Below are positions 8,141 through 16,984 of a stretch of 55,128 nucleotides of DNA, piece by piece (position 1 is the stretch's first letter; each line of letters opens with the position of its first letter). This DNA is from Elusimicrobiaceae bacterium (GTDB lineage: Bacteria; Elusimicrobiota; Elusimicrobia; Elusimicrobiales; Elusimicrobiaceae), in the NCBI GenBank assembly GCA_016282685.1, contig JAEELM010000048.1, positions 1-55,128 on the forward strand. The letters are read 5' to 3'. The notes under the pieces are model-generated. The model was not told the DNA's origin, searched no databases, and saw only the letters and a program-made list of their open reading frames with translations. A program made the translations under genes and the position numbers.

Positions 8141-9256
8141 ATGTTTCTATCTATTGTAGCTATTTTAATTGTACTCAGTCCCATTGTAATTATTCATGAA
8201 TTTGGACATTATTTAGCCTGTCGTTTAACGGGAATTCGCGTTAATGAGTTTTCATTTGGTTTCGGTAGAATTTTATGGCATAAAAAAGTCGGGGATACGG
8301 ACTATCAAGTCCGTTTAATCCCGTTTGGCGGATTTGTAGAACCGGCCGGCCCCATGTTCCACCCTGCTAACGCTCCGGAATCCCCCAAACCATACGAATT
8401 TGCCGCCAAACCGTGGTATTCTAAGTTCTTCATGGTTATTAACGGTGCCTTATTCAATTATTTGTTAGCAGCTTGTATTTTTTCCGTGCTTATTTTTATT
8501 AAAGGCATGCCGGAAGATGATCCTATTAAAATGGCCCCTGCAGTGGGTAGCATTGCAGCACATTATCCGGCTGAAAACATTGATTTGAAAGAAGGAGATA
8601 TTATTACTTCGATTAATGGAGTTGCTGTTTCCAATTGGAAAGAATTAATGGATGCATTGGCAGCACGCGAGGGAGATTTGCAGCTGGGTTATCAGCGAGA
8701 AGGAAAAGACCTTCAAGCTACTGTGAAAGAAGAAGATTTTAATCCGGCTTCTCCCAAGGTGTTGGGGATTACAGCCTTGCCGGAATATCATAAAGTTTCC
8801 GTTATAGCCTCAGTAGGATATGGATTTTATCAATGCTATTACTGGACAAAATATTCGTTACAATCACTTGGGAAAAGTTTTTCCCAGAAAAAAGCACCTG
8901 AATTGGCGGGCCCCATTGGAATTGTCAACGTAATTCACCAGGCAGTTCATCGTGGAATTTTAGATTTTGTGTTTCTAATTGCTATGCTTTCCGTAGCGGT
9001 GGGAATGTTTAATTTGTTCCCAATCCCGATATTAGACGGTGGCTATGCGTTGGTATATTTGTGGGAAGGAATTACACATAAATTGCCGACGGAAAAGACG
9101 CTAAATGTAGCGGTAAATATCGGCCTTTATATTTTGATTTTATTGTTTGTATATGCTTCTTATTCAGATATCAAACGAATTTTCTTTAAACCAAAAACAA
9201 CGGTGGAACAAACTGTTCAAGACCCATCAGCGGAGCCGACCCATGTACAAGAGTAG
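8141..9256 (+). CDS. rseP: RseP-type site-2 zinc metalloprotease
   Basis: Membrane-embedded M50 protease that cuts transmembrane anti-sigma factors or signal-peptide remnants. The zinc site HEFGH (residues 19-23) lies in the first transmembrane helix, a PDZ domain occupies about residues 130-215 (DLKEGDIITSINGVAVSNW), and the second metal motif NLFPIPILDGG is in a late helix. At 371 residues it has a single PDZ domain, as in many non-proteobacterial members; E. coli RseP has two and is longer. It has a GGAG site and sits in the standard dxr-rseP-ispG order. Its target is not encoded nearby. Confidence 0.94.
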   Translation: MFLSIVAILIVLSPIVIIHEFGHYLACRLTGIRVNEFSFGFGRILWHKKVGDTDYQVRLIPFGGFVEPAGPMFHPANAPESPKPYEFAAKPWYSKFFMVINGALFNYLLAACIFSVLIFIKGMPEDDPIKMAPAVGSIAAHYPAENIDLKEGDIITSINGVAVSNWKELMDALAAREGDLQLGYQREGKDLQATVKEEDFNPASPKVLGITALPEYHKVSVIASVGYGFYQCYYWTKYSLQSLGKSFSQKKAPELAGPIGIVNVIHQAVHRGILDFVFLIAMLSVAVGMFNLFPIPILDGGYALVYLWEGITHKLPTEKTLNVAVNIGLYILILLFVYASYSDIKRIFFKPKTTVEQTVQDPSAEPTHVQE

Positions 9257-10331
9257 AGAAGTAAAAGTAGGTAATTTTGTATTAGGCACCGGTCACCCGG
9301 TGCGCGTGCAAAGTATGTGTAATACAGACACGCGTGATGCTGTAAAAACAGCTGCACAAATTTGTGCTTTGGAAGAAATGGGTTGTGAAATTAACCGTGT
9401 GGCCGTACCGGACATGCAAGCCGCACAGGCCATAGGAGAGATAAAAAAAAGGATTCATTCCCCCCTCGTGGCAGATATTCATTTTGATTATAAACTAGCC
9501 CTGGAAGCCATCAAACAAGGGGTGGATAAAGTGCGTATCAATCCCGGAAATATTGGGGCTGTAGAAAATACCAAAGCCGTAGTACAGGCTGCCAAAGATA
9601 ACGGAGTGGCTATTCGAATTGGGGTTAATGCAGGTAGCGTAAAGTATTTGAAAAGTGTAGAAGGAAAAATGGAGTTATCTGACGATAAATGGGCGGAAGT
9701 AATGGTAAATGAAGCTTTGGAACAAGCTAACATTTTAGAGCAACTCAATTTCAAAAATGTAGTAGTTTCCTTGAAATCAGATAATTTTAAACGTACGGTT
9801 TTAGCGAATGAATTATTTAGCAAACAAACCGATATTCCTTTACACATTGGCCTTACGGAAGCCGGTAGTTTTTTGAGCGGCACAGTAAAAAGTGCGGTGG
9901 CTTTGGGTACTTTATTGCAAAAAGGAATTGGTGCCACTATACGGGTTTCCTTAACGGAAGATCCCCGTATGCAAGTGCGTTGTGCCTATGAAATTTTAAA
10001 AGCATTAGGTCTTCGGGAATATGGGCCTAACTTGATTTCTTGCCCTACCTGTGGACGTACGCAAGTAGATGTAACAGGAACGGTTCATGCCTTGGAAGAA
10101 AAAATCTATGCAGACCGTAAATTGCGCGAAAAAGCGACCGGTCTTAAAATTGCTGTGATGGGGTGTATTGTGAACGGCCCCGGCGAGGCACGTGATGCTG
10201 ACTTTGGCATTGCGGGCGGAAAAGGAGAGGGCCTCTACTTTGAACACGGACAGACTATGTTCAAACTTCCGCAAGAAAAATGGGTAGATTTTTTACTTGA
10301 TAAAATCAATACGTGGGAGAAAGTGAAATGA
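9243..10331 (+). CDS. ispG: 4-hydroxy-3-methylbut-2-enyl diphosphate synthase (IspG)
   Basis: Iron-sulfur enzyme of the MEP pathway converting MEcPP to HMBPP. The N-terminal TIM barrel contains VQSMCNTDTRD and DIHFDYKLALEA. The [4Fe-4S] ligands are in SCPTCGRTQVDV and in the C-terminal GCIVNGPGEARDADFG. The ATG at 9243 is chosen because the conserved sequence starts right after it; it lies 14 nt inside rseP. An earlier in-frame start would only add rseP-overlapping residues. The resulting 362 residues fit the short, two-domain bacterial form. Confidence 0.95.
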   Translation: MYKSREVKVGNFVLGTGHPVRVQSMCNTDTRDAVKTAAQICALEEMGCEINRVAVPDMQAAQAIGEIKKRIHSPLVADIHFDYKLALEAIKQGVDKVRINPGNIGAVENTKAVVQAAKDNGVAIRIGVNAGSVKYLKSVEGKMELSDDKWAEVMVNEALEQANILEQLNFKNVVVSLKSDNFKRTVLANELFSKQTDIPLHIGLTEAGSFLSGTVKSAVALGTLLQKGIGATIRVSLTEDPRMQVRCAYEILKALGLREYGPNLISCPTCGRTQVDVTGTVHALEEKIYADRKLREKATGLKIAVMGCIVNGPGEARDADFGIAGGKGEGLYFEHGQTMFKLPQEKWVDFLLDKINTWEKVK

Positions 10332-10912
10332 AGAAATACTTTATTTGTACAATATTATGTTTATTTATTTGTAGTATCGCTTTTGCAGGTGTACGCAAGA
10401 ATTGGAAAGTTGTTAAGAACACAATATTCATTTTAACAGGAAAATCCGTAGATATAGCACAACATATTTACGGAACGCCAAGTCAAAAAGTACAACATAA
10501 AAAAAATCAAATTATATACATTTGGGGAAGCGAAGGAGACAAATTACAAGGAGTGCAAACGAAAACAGTTTCCAATGAAAAAAATTCTATCTCTCAAGCA
10601 TTTTTAGACTATGGCTATAATTGTTTTATTGCACTTAAAACAAATAAGGAAGGAATTATTATTGAAGGAATACAAATAGGATTTGAGCCAGACAGATTAT
10701 CTGCGGGATGTAGAAATATTTTTATACGTAGTCACCAATTTTGCAATGCTGTTCAATATGAAACAGAAATGCAACAAAAGGTTAATGTCCCTAACTGTTA
10801 TCGCAACGATTACTCGCTGAAGGATCCAATTGATTTTGTGATTCCACTCAAATATCAAAAGGCATATTATTACCAAGAAGACCACGATATAAATAATTTT
10901 TTTAATGACTAA
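10328..10912 (+). CDS. secreted protein of unknown function
   Basis: A 194-residue protein I do not recognise. It starts with a clear Sec signal peptide (KKYFICTILCLFICSIAFA, cleavage after AFA). The mature part contains 'VDIAQHIYGTPSQ', 'IIYIWGSEGD' and three to four cysteines, which suggests a small extracytoplasmic protein with disulfides. The ATG at 10328 overlaps the ispG stop as ATGA; a GTG 15 nt upstream is less likely. Base composition is distinctly AT-rich, with many AAA, ATA and TTT codons, unlike ispG and proS on either side. This suggests recent acquisition or weak codon selection. Confidence 0.7.
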   Translation: MKKYFICTILCLFICSIAFAGVRKNWKVVKNTIFILTGKSVDIAQHIYGTPSQKVQHKKNQIIYIWGSEGDKLQGVQTKTVSNEKNSISQAFLDYGYNCFIALKTNKEGIIIEGIQIGFEPDRLSAGCRNIFIRSHQFCNAVQYETEMQQKVNVPNCYRNDYSLKDPIDFVIPLKYQKAYYYQEDHDINNFFND

Positions 10913-10914
10913 TT

Positions 10915-10933
10915 TATAATGGAATAATCTATG
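10915..10933 (+). promoter_or_regulatory. -10 box just upstream of proS
   Basis: TATAAT (10915-10920) ends 10 nt before the proS ATG, leaving an expected leader of only a few bases. No AGGAG-type site is visible. Confidence 0.45.
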
Positions 10934-12655
10934 AAACTATCAAATTATTATATACCGACGTTAAAAGATGCACCGAAAGATGCCGATACATTATCAGCTA
11001 AATTAATGATTCGCGCAGGGCTTATCCGCAAATTGGCCAGTGGCCTTTATGAATGGTTGCCACTGGGTTTACGTGCGCTTAAAAAAGTAGAAAACATTGT
11101 GCGCGAAGAAATGAACAAAGCCGGAGCTTGCGAAGTGTGGTTGCCGGTGGTACAACCCAAAGAACTGTGGGAAGAGAGTGGCCGCTGGACATTTTACGGT
11201 AAAGAACTATTGCGTTTTGCAGACCGCAAAGAGGCTGAATTTTGTATTGCTCCTACCGCCGAAGAAGTAATTACCGATTTAGTACGAAAGGATACATCTT
11301 CTTACAAACAACTGCCGGTTTGCTTGTACCAATTTGGTACAAAATTCCGTGATGAAATTCGCCCCCGCTTTGGCGTGATGCGTGCACGTGAATTTTACAT
11401 GAAAGATGCTTATTCTTTTGCCGCTACCGACGAGCAAGCCAATACATGGTATCAAAAAATGTATGATGCTTACCAACGTATTTTTAAACGTTGCGGGTTT
11501 GAATTTACAGCTGTAGAAGCCGACACGGGTTCTATCGGCGGGAATTTTTCGCACGAATTTATGGTTTTAGCCGATACAGGCGAAGATACTATTGCCTCTT
11601 GTGCCTCGTGCGGTTATGCGGCAAATACGGAAAAAGCCGAAATCAAAAAACCGGAAGATATAACAATCAATCCGGCCGATTTAAAACCGATGGAAAACCG
11701 CCCTACCCCCAAGACTTATACCGTGGAAGATGTGGCGAAACTGTTAAATGTTTCTACGAGCCAGCTTGTCAAACTGCTGGTCTTTACTGCTGACGGCAAA
11801 CCCGTAATTGCTTTGGTGCGTGGAGATCATGAACTCAACGAGTTTAAGTTTAAAGCCTTGTTAAAATGTAATGAATTGGAAAAAGCCAGTGAGGAAGTTT
11901 ATTCCCAAGTAACAGGCTCTCCTGTTGGATTTGCGGGCGCACAAGGGCTTAAAGAGAAAAACCCCTCTGTAATGATTTATGCCGATAATTACGTTAAAAA
12001 CGTGGTAAACGGTGTTTGCGGAGGCAATGAAAAAGATGTGCATACTATTAATGTTACCCCCCAACGGGATATCAAAGTAGATGTATATGCAGACTTAAAA
12101 ATGGCTTCTGCCGGTGATTTATGCGGCCGTTGCGGTAAACCTTTTTCTTTCAAAAAAGGAATCGAAACGGGCCATGTTTTTAAATTGGGAACGAAGTATT
12201 CTGCGGCAATGAATGCTACTTTCTTAGATGAAAAACAAACCTCCAAACCCATGATTATGGGTTGTTATGGTATTGGTATTAGCCGTGTGGTGGCCGCTGC
12301 CATTGAACAATCACATGATGATAATGGGATTATTTGGCCGGCTCCGTTAGCTCCGTTTGATGTGGCTTTGGTGGCTATTGATTATGATTCCAACCCGGAG
12401 GTAAAAAAACAGGCAGATATGCTAACAGAAGCGTTAGAAGCCAAAGGAATTTCCGTTTTACTGGATGATCGTGATGAACGGCCGGGAATTAAATTTAAAG
12501 ATATGGACCTGATTGGTCTACCCCATCGGGTTGTGATTAGTTCTCGCACAGTGGCCGATGGTCAATGCGAATACAAAGCGCGTGCCGAAAAAGAGGCCGT
12601 GCGTTGGAATTTGGACCAGGCTTTGCCGTTACTGCTGGAACGGTTAAAACATTGA
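10931..12655 (+). CDS. proS: prolyl-tRNA synthetase
   Basis: Class II synthetase charging tRNA-Pro. The 574-residue length is that of the bacterial type, with the editing (INS) domain inserted between motifs 2 and 3 at about residues 225-410. Motif 1 lies near GLYEWLPLGLRALKKVENIVREEM, motif 2 is TKFRDEIRPRFGVMRAREFYMKDAYSF, and motif 3 is MGCYGIGISRVVAAAIEQ. The anticodon-binding domain forms the C-terminus. It sits between ispG and rimP as in many bacteria. Its stop codon lies within the -35 of the next promoter. Confidence 0.97.
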   Translation: MKLSNYYIPTLKDAPKDADTLSAKLMIRAGLIRKLASGLYEWLPLGLRALKKVENIVREEMNKAGACEVWLPVVQPKELWEESGRWTFYGKELLRFADRKEAEFCIAPTAEEVITDLVRKDTSSYKQLPVCLYQFGTKFRDEIRPRFGVMRAREFYMKDAYSFAATDEQANTWYQKMYDAYQRIFKRCGFEFTAVEADTGSIGGNFSHEFMVLADTGEDTIASCASCGYAANTEKAEIKKPEDITINPADLKPMENRPTPKTYTVEDVAKLLNVSTSQLVKLLVFTADGKPVIALVRGDHELNEFKFKALLKCNELEKASEEVYSQVTGSPVGFAGAQGLKEKNPSVMIYADNYVKNVVNGVCGGNEKDVHTINVTPQRDIKVDVYADLKMASAGDLCGRCGKPFSFKKGIETGHVFKLGTKYSAAMNATFLDEKQTSKPMIMGCYGIGISRVVAAAIEQSHDDNGIIWPAPLAPFDVALVAIDYDSNPEVKKQADMLTEALEAKGISVLLDDRDERPGIKFKDMDLIGLPHRVVISSRTVADGQCEYKARAEKEAVRWNLDQALPLLLERLKH

Positions 12656-12680
12656 CAAAAGCCTATTGAACTGATAAAAT
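12652..12680 (+). promoter_or_regulatory. sigma70-type promoter of rimP-nusA-infB
   Basis: Consensus TTGACA (12652-12657), a 17-nt spacer and TAAAAT (12675-12680). It overlaps the proS stop codon and is the best-matching promoter in the window. Confidence 0.8.
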
Positions 12681-12696
12681 ATATTTGTTCTTTGAT

Positions 12697-12727
12697 AAGA
12701 GCGACTTGGTAACACAAGTCGCTCTTT
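12697..12727 (+). promoter_or_regulatory. 12-bp hairpin in rimP leader
   Basis: A perfect 12-bp stem (aagagcgacttg / caagtcgctctt) with a 6-nt loop lies about 10 nt after the predicted transcription start and 25 nt before the rimP ATG. Only TTT follows it, so it is not a strong terminator. It may be an attenuator, NusA-responsive site or stability element. Confidence 0.55.
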
Positions 12728-12751
12728 GTATAGTAGGGCAAAGGAGTAATT

Positions 12752-13210
12752 ATGAGAGACCCAAAAACCATTGAGGAAACAGTTGCCAAGGCTTTAGAGG
12801 CCCAGCAATTTGAATTAGTAGATTTGGTTATCCAAACGCAAGGACACAAAAAAGTATTACAGTTTTTTGTGGACAAAAAAGGCGGTGTAACGCTGGATGA
12901 TTGCGGCGAATTGACCGATAAAATCGACTCTATTTTGGAAATGGAAAATTTGATAGACGGGGCTTATATTTTGGAAGTATCTTCCCCCGGGGTACAACGG
13001 GTGCTTAAAAAGCCCGCCCACTTCAAACGTTTTGTAAACGAGCGTGTAAAAATTGTGCTTAAATTGCCGTTGGAAGGGCGCGGTTCGTTTACCGGTATTA
13101 TTGCCAGCGCGGCGGAAGACCACTTTGTGCTGGATGACGGTACAAACCAATATAAATTTATGTATGAGAACATCAAGAAAGCCAATTTGGACCCTGTTCT
13201 TGAATTTTAA
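12752..13210 (+). CDS. rimP: ribosome maturation factor RimP
   Basis: Needed for 30S subunit maturation. The 152 residues form the usual two domains: an alpha/beta N-terminal half with LEAQQFELVDLVIQ, and an Sm-like C-terminal barrel after the family signature YILEVSSPGVQRVLKKPAHFKRFVN (about residues 70-94). An AAGGAG site lies 7-8 nt before the start. It is the first gene of the rimP-nusA-infB unit and has its own promoter and hairpin leader. Confidence 0.94.
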   Translation: MRDPKTIEETVAKALEAQQFELVDLVIQTQGHKKVLQFFVDKKGGVTLDDCGELTDKIDSILEMENLIDGAYILEVSSPGVQRVLKKPAHFKRFVNERVKIVLKLPLEGRGSFTGIIASAAEDHFVLDDGTNQYKFMYENIKKANLDPVLEF

Positions 13211-13227
13211 TTTTAAGGAGAAATAAT

Positions 13228-14598
13228 ATGGAAGGAAACGCAAAAGACTTTATCTTGGCTTTGGAAGGCTTAGAAAGAGAAAAAAATATTAAACGTGCAG
13301 ATATTTTAAAAACAATTGAAGACGCCTTAGTTTCTGCCTTGCGCAAAAATTTAGGTAAAACGGCTCAGATTACAGCCAATATTGATGTGGCCAATGGTTC
13401 TATTAAAGCATTTCAAACACTTAATGTTGTGGAACTGGTAATGAATCCGGAATCGGAAATCAGTGTGGAAGATGCTAAAAAACATCTTAAAAACCCGAAA
13501 GTCGGAGATACGGTAACTAATATATTGGAAGTCAAAGATTTCTCTCGTATTGCCGCACAGATTGCCAAACAAGTACTCATTCAAAAAGTACGCGGTATCG
13601 AACGCGAAAATTTCTATAAGGAATATAAACCGCGCGAAGGAGAAGTTATTACCGGATCTGTTCGCCGCATGTCGGACCGGGATATTATCGTAGATTTGGG
13701 CAAAGTGGAAGCGATCCTTCCTTATTGCGAACAAATTAAAAAAGAACGTTATTCCAATGGTTCCCGAATAAAAGCCATTATTGCCAAAGTTTTGAACCAA
13801 AACGATTTGGCCAATATCGGAGAAGACCAAACCTTGGCACGTTATAAATCGGCCGCTTTTAAAATGGATAAAGGCCAACGTGGGCCGTATGTTATTTTAT
13901 CCCGTGGGAACGGAAAATTCTTGGAAGAATTGTTCAAAGTAGAAGTACCGGAAATTAACGAAGGAATTGTGGAAATTAAGAAAATCGAACGAGACCCCGG
14001 TTTCCGTGCGAAAGTGTTGGTTTCCAGCATTGACAGTAAAATTGACCCGATTGGTACTTGTGTAGGGATGCGGGGTATTCGTATCCGTGCCATTATGAAT
14101 GAATTATCCGGTGAACGCATTGATTTAATTCAATATTCTGCAGACGTTTCCACGTTACTCATCAATGCGATTTCTCCCGCCAAAGCCAATTTTGTAAAAA
14201 TTGACAGTTTGACCGAAAAGAAAGCAACCATTATCGTTCCTGACGACCAATTGGCTATAGCTATCGGTAAAGATTGGCAAAATATCAAATTGGCTTCCCG
14301 TTTGACCGGTTGGAATTTGGAAGTAAAGAGCGAAAGCCAAAAAGCGCAAGAAGGTAAAGAAGTAACAGATGCTATCCAGTCTGAACTTTCGGATGTAGAA
14401 GGGATCGGTCCCAAAATGGCGGAAGTATTACAAAAGGCCGGTTTTACCAGCATTGAAAAATTAGCCGAAATGGAACCTGAACACCTTTGCACGGTGCAAG
14501 GTATCGGCGAAAAAACCGCTGCCAAAATTATTGAAGGGGCTAAGAAATATCTAGCCCAAAGCCAGGAGGCTGCCGATGACAACGAAGAAAACAACTAA
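13228..14598 (+). CDS. nusA: transcription termination/antitermination factor NusA
   Basis: RNA polymerase-associated factor for pausing, termination and antitermination. Order of domains: N-terminal polymerase-binding domain (residues 1 to about 125), S1 domain (EGEVITGSVRRMSDRDIIVDLGKVEAILPY), then two KH domains with GTCVGMRGIRIRAIMNEL and AIAIGKDWQNIKLASRLTGW. A C-terminal helix-hairpin-helix region (VEGIGPKMAEVL, VQGIGEKTAAKII) follows. Its 456 residues make it longer than the Bacillus form and close to the proteobacterial form with extra C-terminal repeats. Its end overlaps infB by 23 nt; the ylxR and L7Ae-like genes often found between nusA and infB are absent. Confidence 0.96.
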   Translation: MEGNAKDFILALEGLEREKNIKRADILKTIEDALVSALRKNLGKTAQITANIDVANGSIKAFQTLNVVELVMNPESEISVEDAKKHLKNPKVGDTVTNILEVKDFSRIAAQIAKQVLIQKVRGIERENFYKEYKPREGEVITGSVRRMSDRDIIVDLGKVEAILPYCEQIKKERYSNGSRIKAIIAKVLNQNDLANIGEDQTLARYKSAAFKMDKGQRGPYVILSRGNGKFLEELFKVEVPEINEGIVEIKKIERDPGFRAKVLVSSIDSKIDPIGTCVGMRGIRIRAIMNELSGERIDLIQYSADVSTLLINAISPAKANFVKIDSLTEKKATIIVPDDQLAIAIGKDWQNIKLASRLTGWNLEVKSESQKAQEGKEVTDAIQSELSDVEGIGPKMAEVLQKAGFTSIEKLAEMEPEHLCTVQGIGEKTAAKIIEGAKKYLAQSQEAADDNEENN

Positions 14599-16924
14599 TT
14601 CGGAAGAAGCCCCTGTAAAGAAGAAAACAACGGCTAAAAAAGCACCCGCTAAAAAAACAACCGTCTCCAAAAAAGCAACGGTTGAAAAGCCGGTTGCTAA
14701 AAAAACAACTGCCAAAAAGACAACCGCTGTAAAAAAGACAACGGTCAAAAAGGCAGCTAAAGAAACGCCCAAAGCGGAAAAAAAGCCGACGGCAGAAGTA
14801 AAGAAACCGGTTGCCCGTAAGCCACAAGCAGTCGCTCATGATAAGCCGCAAGCTGAAAATAAGGTGGTTGCACCTAAACCGCAACCGGCACCGGTAAAAC
14901 AACAGGAACGGCCTGTTTCTCAAACGGTACAACCGAAACCTGTTGTCTCTAAACCGATTCCGGTGGCTCCGGTACAACCAAAACCAGCTCCGGTTGCTCC
15001 TGCACAACCTAAACCGGCTGTTTCTAAACCGGCCCCGGTGGCTCCTGCACAACCTAAACCGCAAGTAGAGCATCACTCACAGGAAGAACGCCGCCCGCAG
15101 GGCCCCCGTCATGGGCAACATCATGGGGAACAAGTGCAACCTGTAGCGGCCAGTGACCCTAAAAAAATCCGCATTGTCGGTCAACCCACCGTCAAAGAAT
15201 TAGCGGAAAAAATGAATTTTAAAATCAATGATTTTATTAAAAAATTGATGACTATGGGTATCTTCGCCACAATTAACCAACGCATGGAAAAAGACATGAT
15301 GGAGTTGGTAATTTCGGAATGTGGTTTTACGGCTGAAATGGTGGAAGAAAATTTAGACAAAGACACCATGGCTGTTATACAAACGGAAGATGATCCCGCC
15401 TCTTTAAAACCACGCAGCCCGGTTATCACCATTATGGGTCACGTAGACCATGGTAAGACCAGTTTGCTGGATGCTATTCGCAAATCAAACGTGGTAGCCG
15501 GCGAAGCCGGGGCCATTACACAACATATTGGTGCTTACCGTGTAAAAACGCCGCGTGGGGTACTTACGTTCTTAGATACTCCCGGCCATGAAGCATTTAC
15601 CGCTATGCGTGCGCGTGGAGCCCAAGCCACCGATATCGTGGTATTGGTAGTATCGGCAACTGACGGTATCATGCCGCAGACCATTGAAGCTATGGAACAT
15701 GCCAAAGCGGCCGGCGCACCGATTATTGTGGCGATAAATAAAATAGACCTGCCTGGGGCTAACCCGGACCGTGTAAAGCAAGATTTGGCGGCCCGCGGTT
15801 TAGTGCCGGAGGAATGGCAAGGTTCTACCATTTTTGTAGAGATTTCCGCCAAAAAGCATATCAACATTGATAAATTATTGGAAATGATTGCATTGCAGGC
15901 CGAAATGATGGAATTGAAAGCCAATCCGGACCGTTTAGGTGTGGGCGTTATTTTGGAAAGTAAACGCGATAATAAACGCGGGGTAGTTGCCACCGTGCTG
16001 GTGCAAAAAGGAACCATGAAAGTAGGGGATCCTTTTTTGGTAGGTGTCAACTATGGTCGTATCCGTGCGTTGATTGATGAAAACTCGCAACGGTACCAAA
16101 AGATTGGGCCCAGCGTGCCGGCTGAAATTTTAGGTATTAACGGCGAACCGCCGCAAGTGGGCGATACGCTCTACATTATGGAGAGCGAAAAAGAAGCCCG
16201 CTACGCCGCCGAAAAACGCAAATTGGCCCAAAGGGAAGATTCCCAGGCGCACCGCAAACAAATGTCGTTGATGGCATTGGGCAAAACCGACGAAGAAGGC
16301 AATAAGGTTAAAAAGTTAAGCCTTATTTTAAAGGCCGACGTGCAAGGTTCCATTGAAGCCATCAAAGACGCACTTTTGCGTATTCCTTCCGACGAGGTGG
16401 AATTGGATATTGTCCTCTCTGCCCCGGGGAATATTAACGAGTCGGACATATTGCTTGCAAAAGCCAGCAATGCGGTAGTAATCGGCTTCCACGTCAATAC
16501 CGAAAACAAAGCCGCTACCGAAGCCGAACGGGAAGGAATTGAAATCCGTAACTATACCATTATCTTTGAATTGTTGGAAGATATCAAAGCCGCTATGGAA
16601 GGGCTGTTAGAGCCTGACGTGGTGGAAACGGTAGTGGGAACAGCCACTATTAAAAAGGTAATGAAATTGAGTTCCGGTCTTATTTCCGGCTCTATGGTAG
16701 ATTCGGGTACTATTTTCCGCAACTACGAAGTACGCATTAAACGCAACGGCGAAGAAGTAGGACACGGCAAAATAGGCGGCCTTAAACGCTTCAAAGATGA
16801 TGTGAAAGAAGTGGAAAAAGGCTATGAGTGCGGTATTTTGATTGAAGGATTCAAAGGCGTGGCCGAGGGTGACGTAATTGAATGTTTCAAGAAAGAAAAC
16901 GTAACACGGCGTATTAAAATGTAA
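14576..16924 (+). CDS. infB: translation initiation factor IF-2
   Basis: GTPase that places initiator tRNA on the 30S subunit and promotes subunit joining. The conserved part begins near residue 190 (IF2-N, VKELAEKMNFKINDFIKKL). G1 is GHVDHGKTS (from residue 288), then DTPGHEAFT, NKIDLPGAN and the SAK motif, with domains III-IV to the end. The first 190 residues are low complexity: Lys/Thr/Ala repeats of AKKTT type, then Pro repeats of PVAPAQPKP type. Start: an AGGAG site lies inside the end of nusA. It is closed by a bidirectional terminator shared with a pilin gene on the other strand. Confidence 0.97.
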   Translation: MTTKKTTNSEEAPVKKKTTAKKAPAKKTTVSKKATVEKPVAKKTTAKKTTAVKKTTVKKAAKETPKAEKKPTAEVKKPVARKPQAVAHDKPQAENKVVAPKPQPAPVKQQERPVSQTVQPKPVVSKPIPVAPVQPKPAPVAPAQPKPAVSKPAPVAPAQPKPQVEHHSQEERRPQGPRHGQHHGEQVQPVAASDPKKIRIVGQPTVKELAEKMNFKINDFIKKLMTMGIFATINQRMEKDMMELVISECGFTAEMVEENLDKDTMAVIQTEDDPASLKPRSPVITIMGHVDHGKTSLLDAIRKSNVVAGEAGAITQHIGAYRVKTPRGVLTFLDTPGHEAFTAMRARGAQATDIVVLVVSATDGIMPQTIEAMEHAKAAGAPIIVAINKIDLPGANPDRVKQDLAARGLVPEEWQGSTIFVEISAKKHINIDKLLEMIALQAEMMELKANPDRLGVGVILESKRDNKRGVVATVLVQKGTMKVGDPFLVGVNYGRIRALIDENSQRYQKIGPSVPAEILGINGEPPQVGDTLYIMESEKEARYAAEKRKLAQREDSQAHRKQMSLMALGKTDEEGNKVKKLSLILKADVQGSIEAIKDALLRIPSDEVELDIVLSAPGNINESDILLAKASNAVVIGFHVNTENKAATEAEREGIEIRNYTIIFELLEDIKAAMEGLLEPDVVETVVGTATIKKVMKLSSGLISGSMVDSGTIFRNYEVRIKRNGEEVGHGKIGGLKRFKDDVKEVEKGYECGILIEGFKGVAEGDVIECFKKENVTRRIKM

Positions 16925-16937
16925 ATTTTAACAGCCT

Positions 16938-16970
16938 AAAAAAAGCCCCTGGCAACCAGGGGCTTTTTTA
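16938..16970. terminator. bidirectional terminator, infB / pilin
   Basis: A stem aaaaaagcccctgg / ccaggggctttttt with a very short loop gives A-runs and T-runs on both strands. It ends infB on the + strand and the pilin gene at 16985 on the - strand. Confidence 0.93.
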
Positions 16971-16984
16971 ATGTGAAATTAAGA

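Noticed and set aside
10313-10327. GTG start for the secreted gene after ispG
   Set aside because: It adds five residues before a good ATG that overlaps the ispG stop and begins a normal signal peptide.
14540-15076. Long reverse-strand open frames opposite the low-complexity parts of infB and rpsB
   Set aside because: They exist because AAA/GCC/ACC codon repeats leave the other strand without stops. The translations are Phe/Arg/Cys or Val/Ala runs with no ribosome site and no family match.
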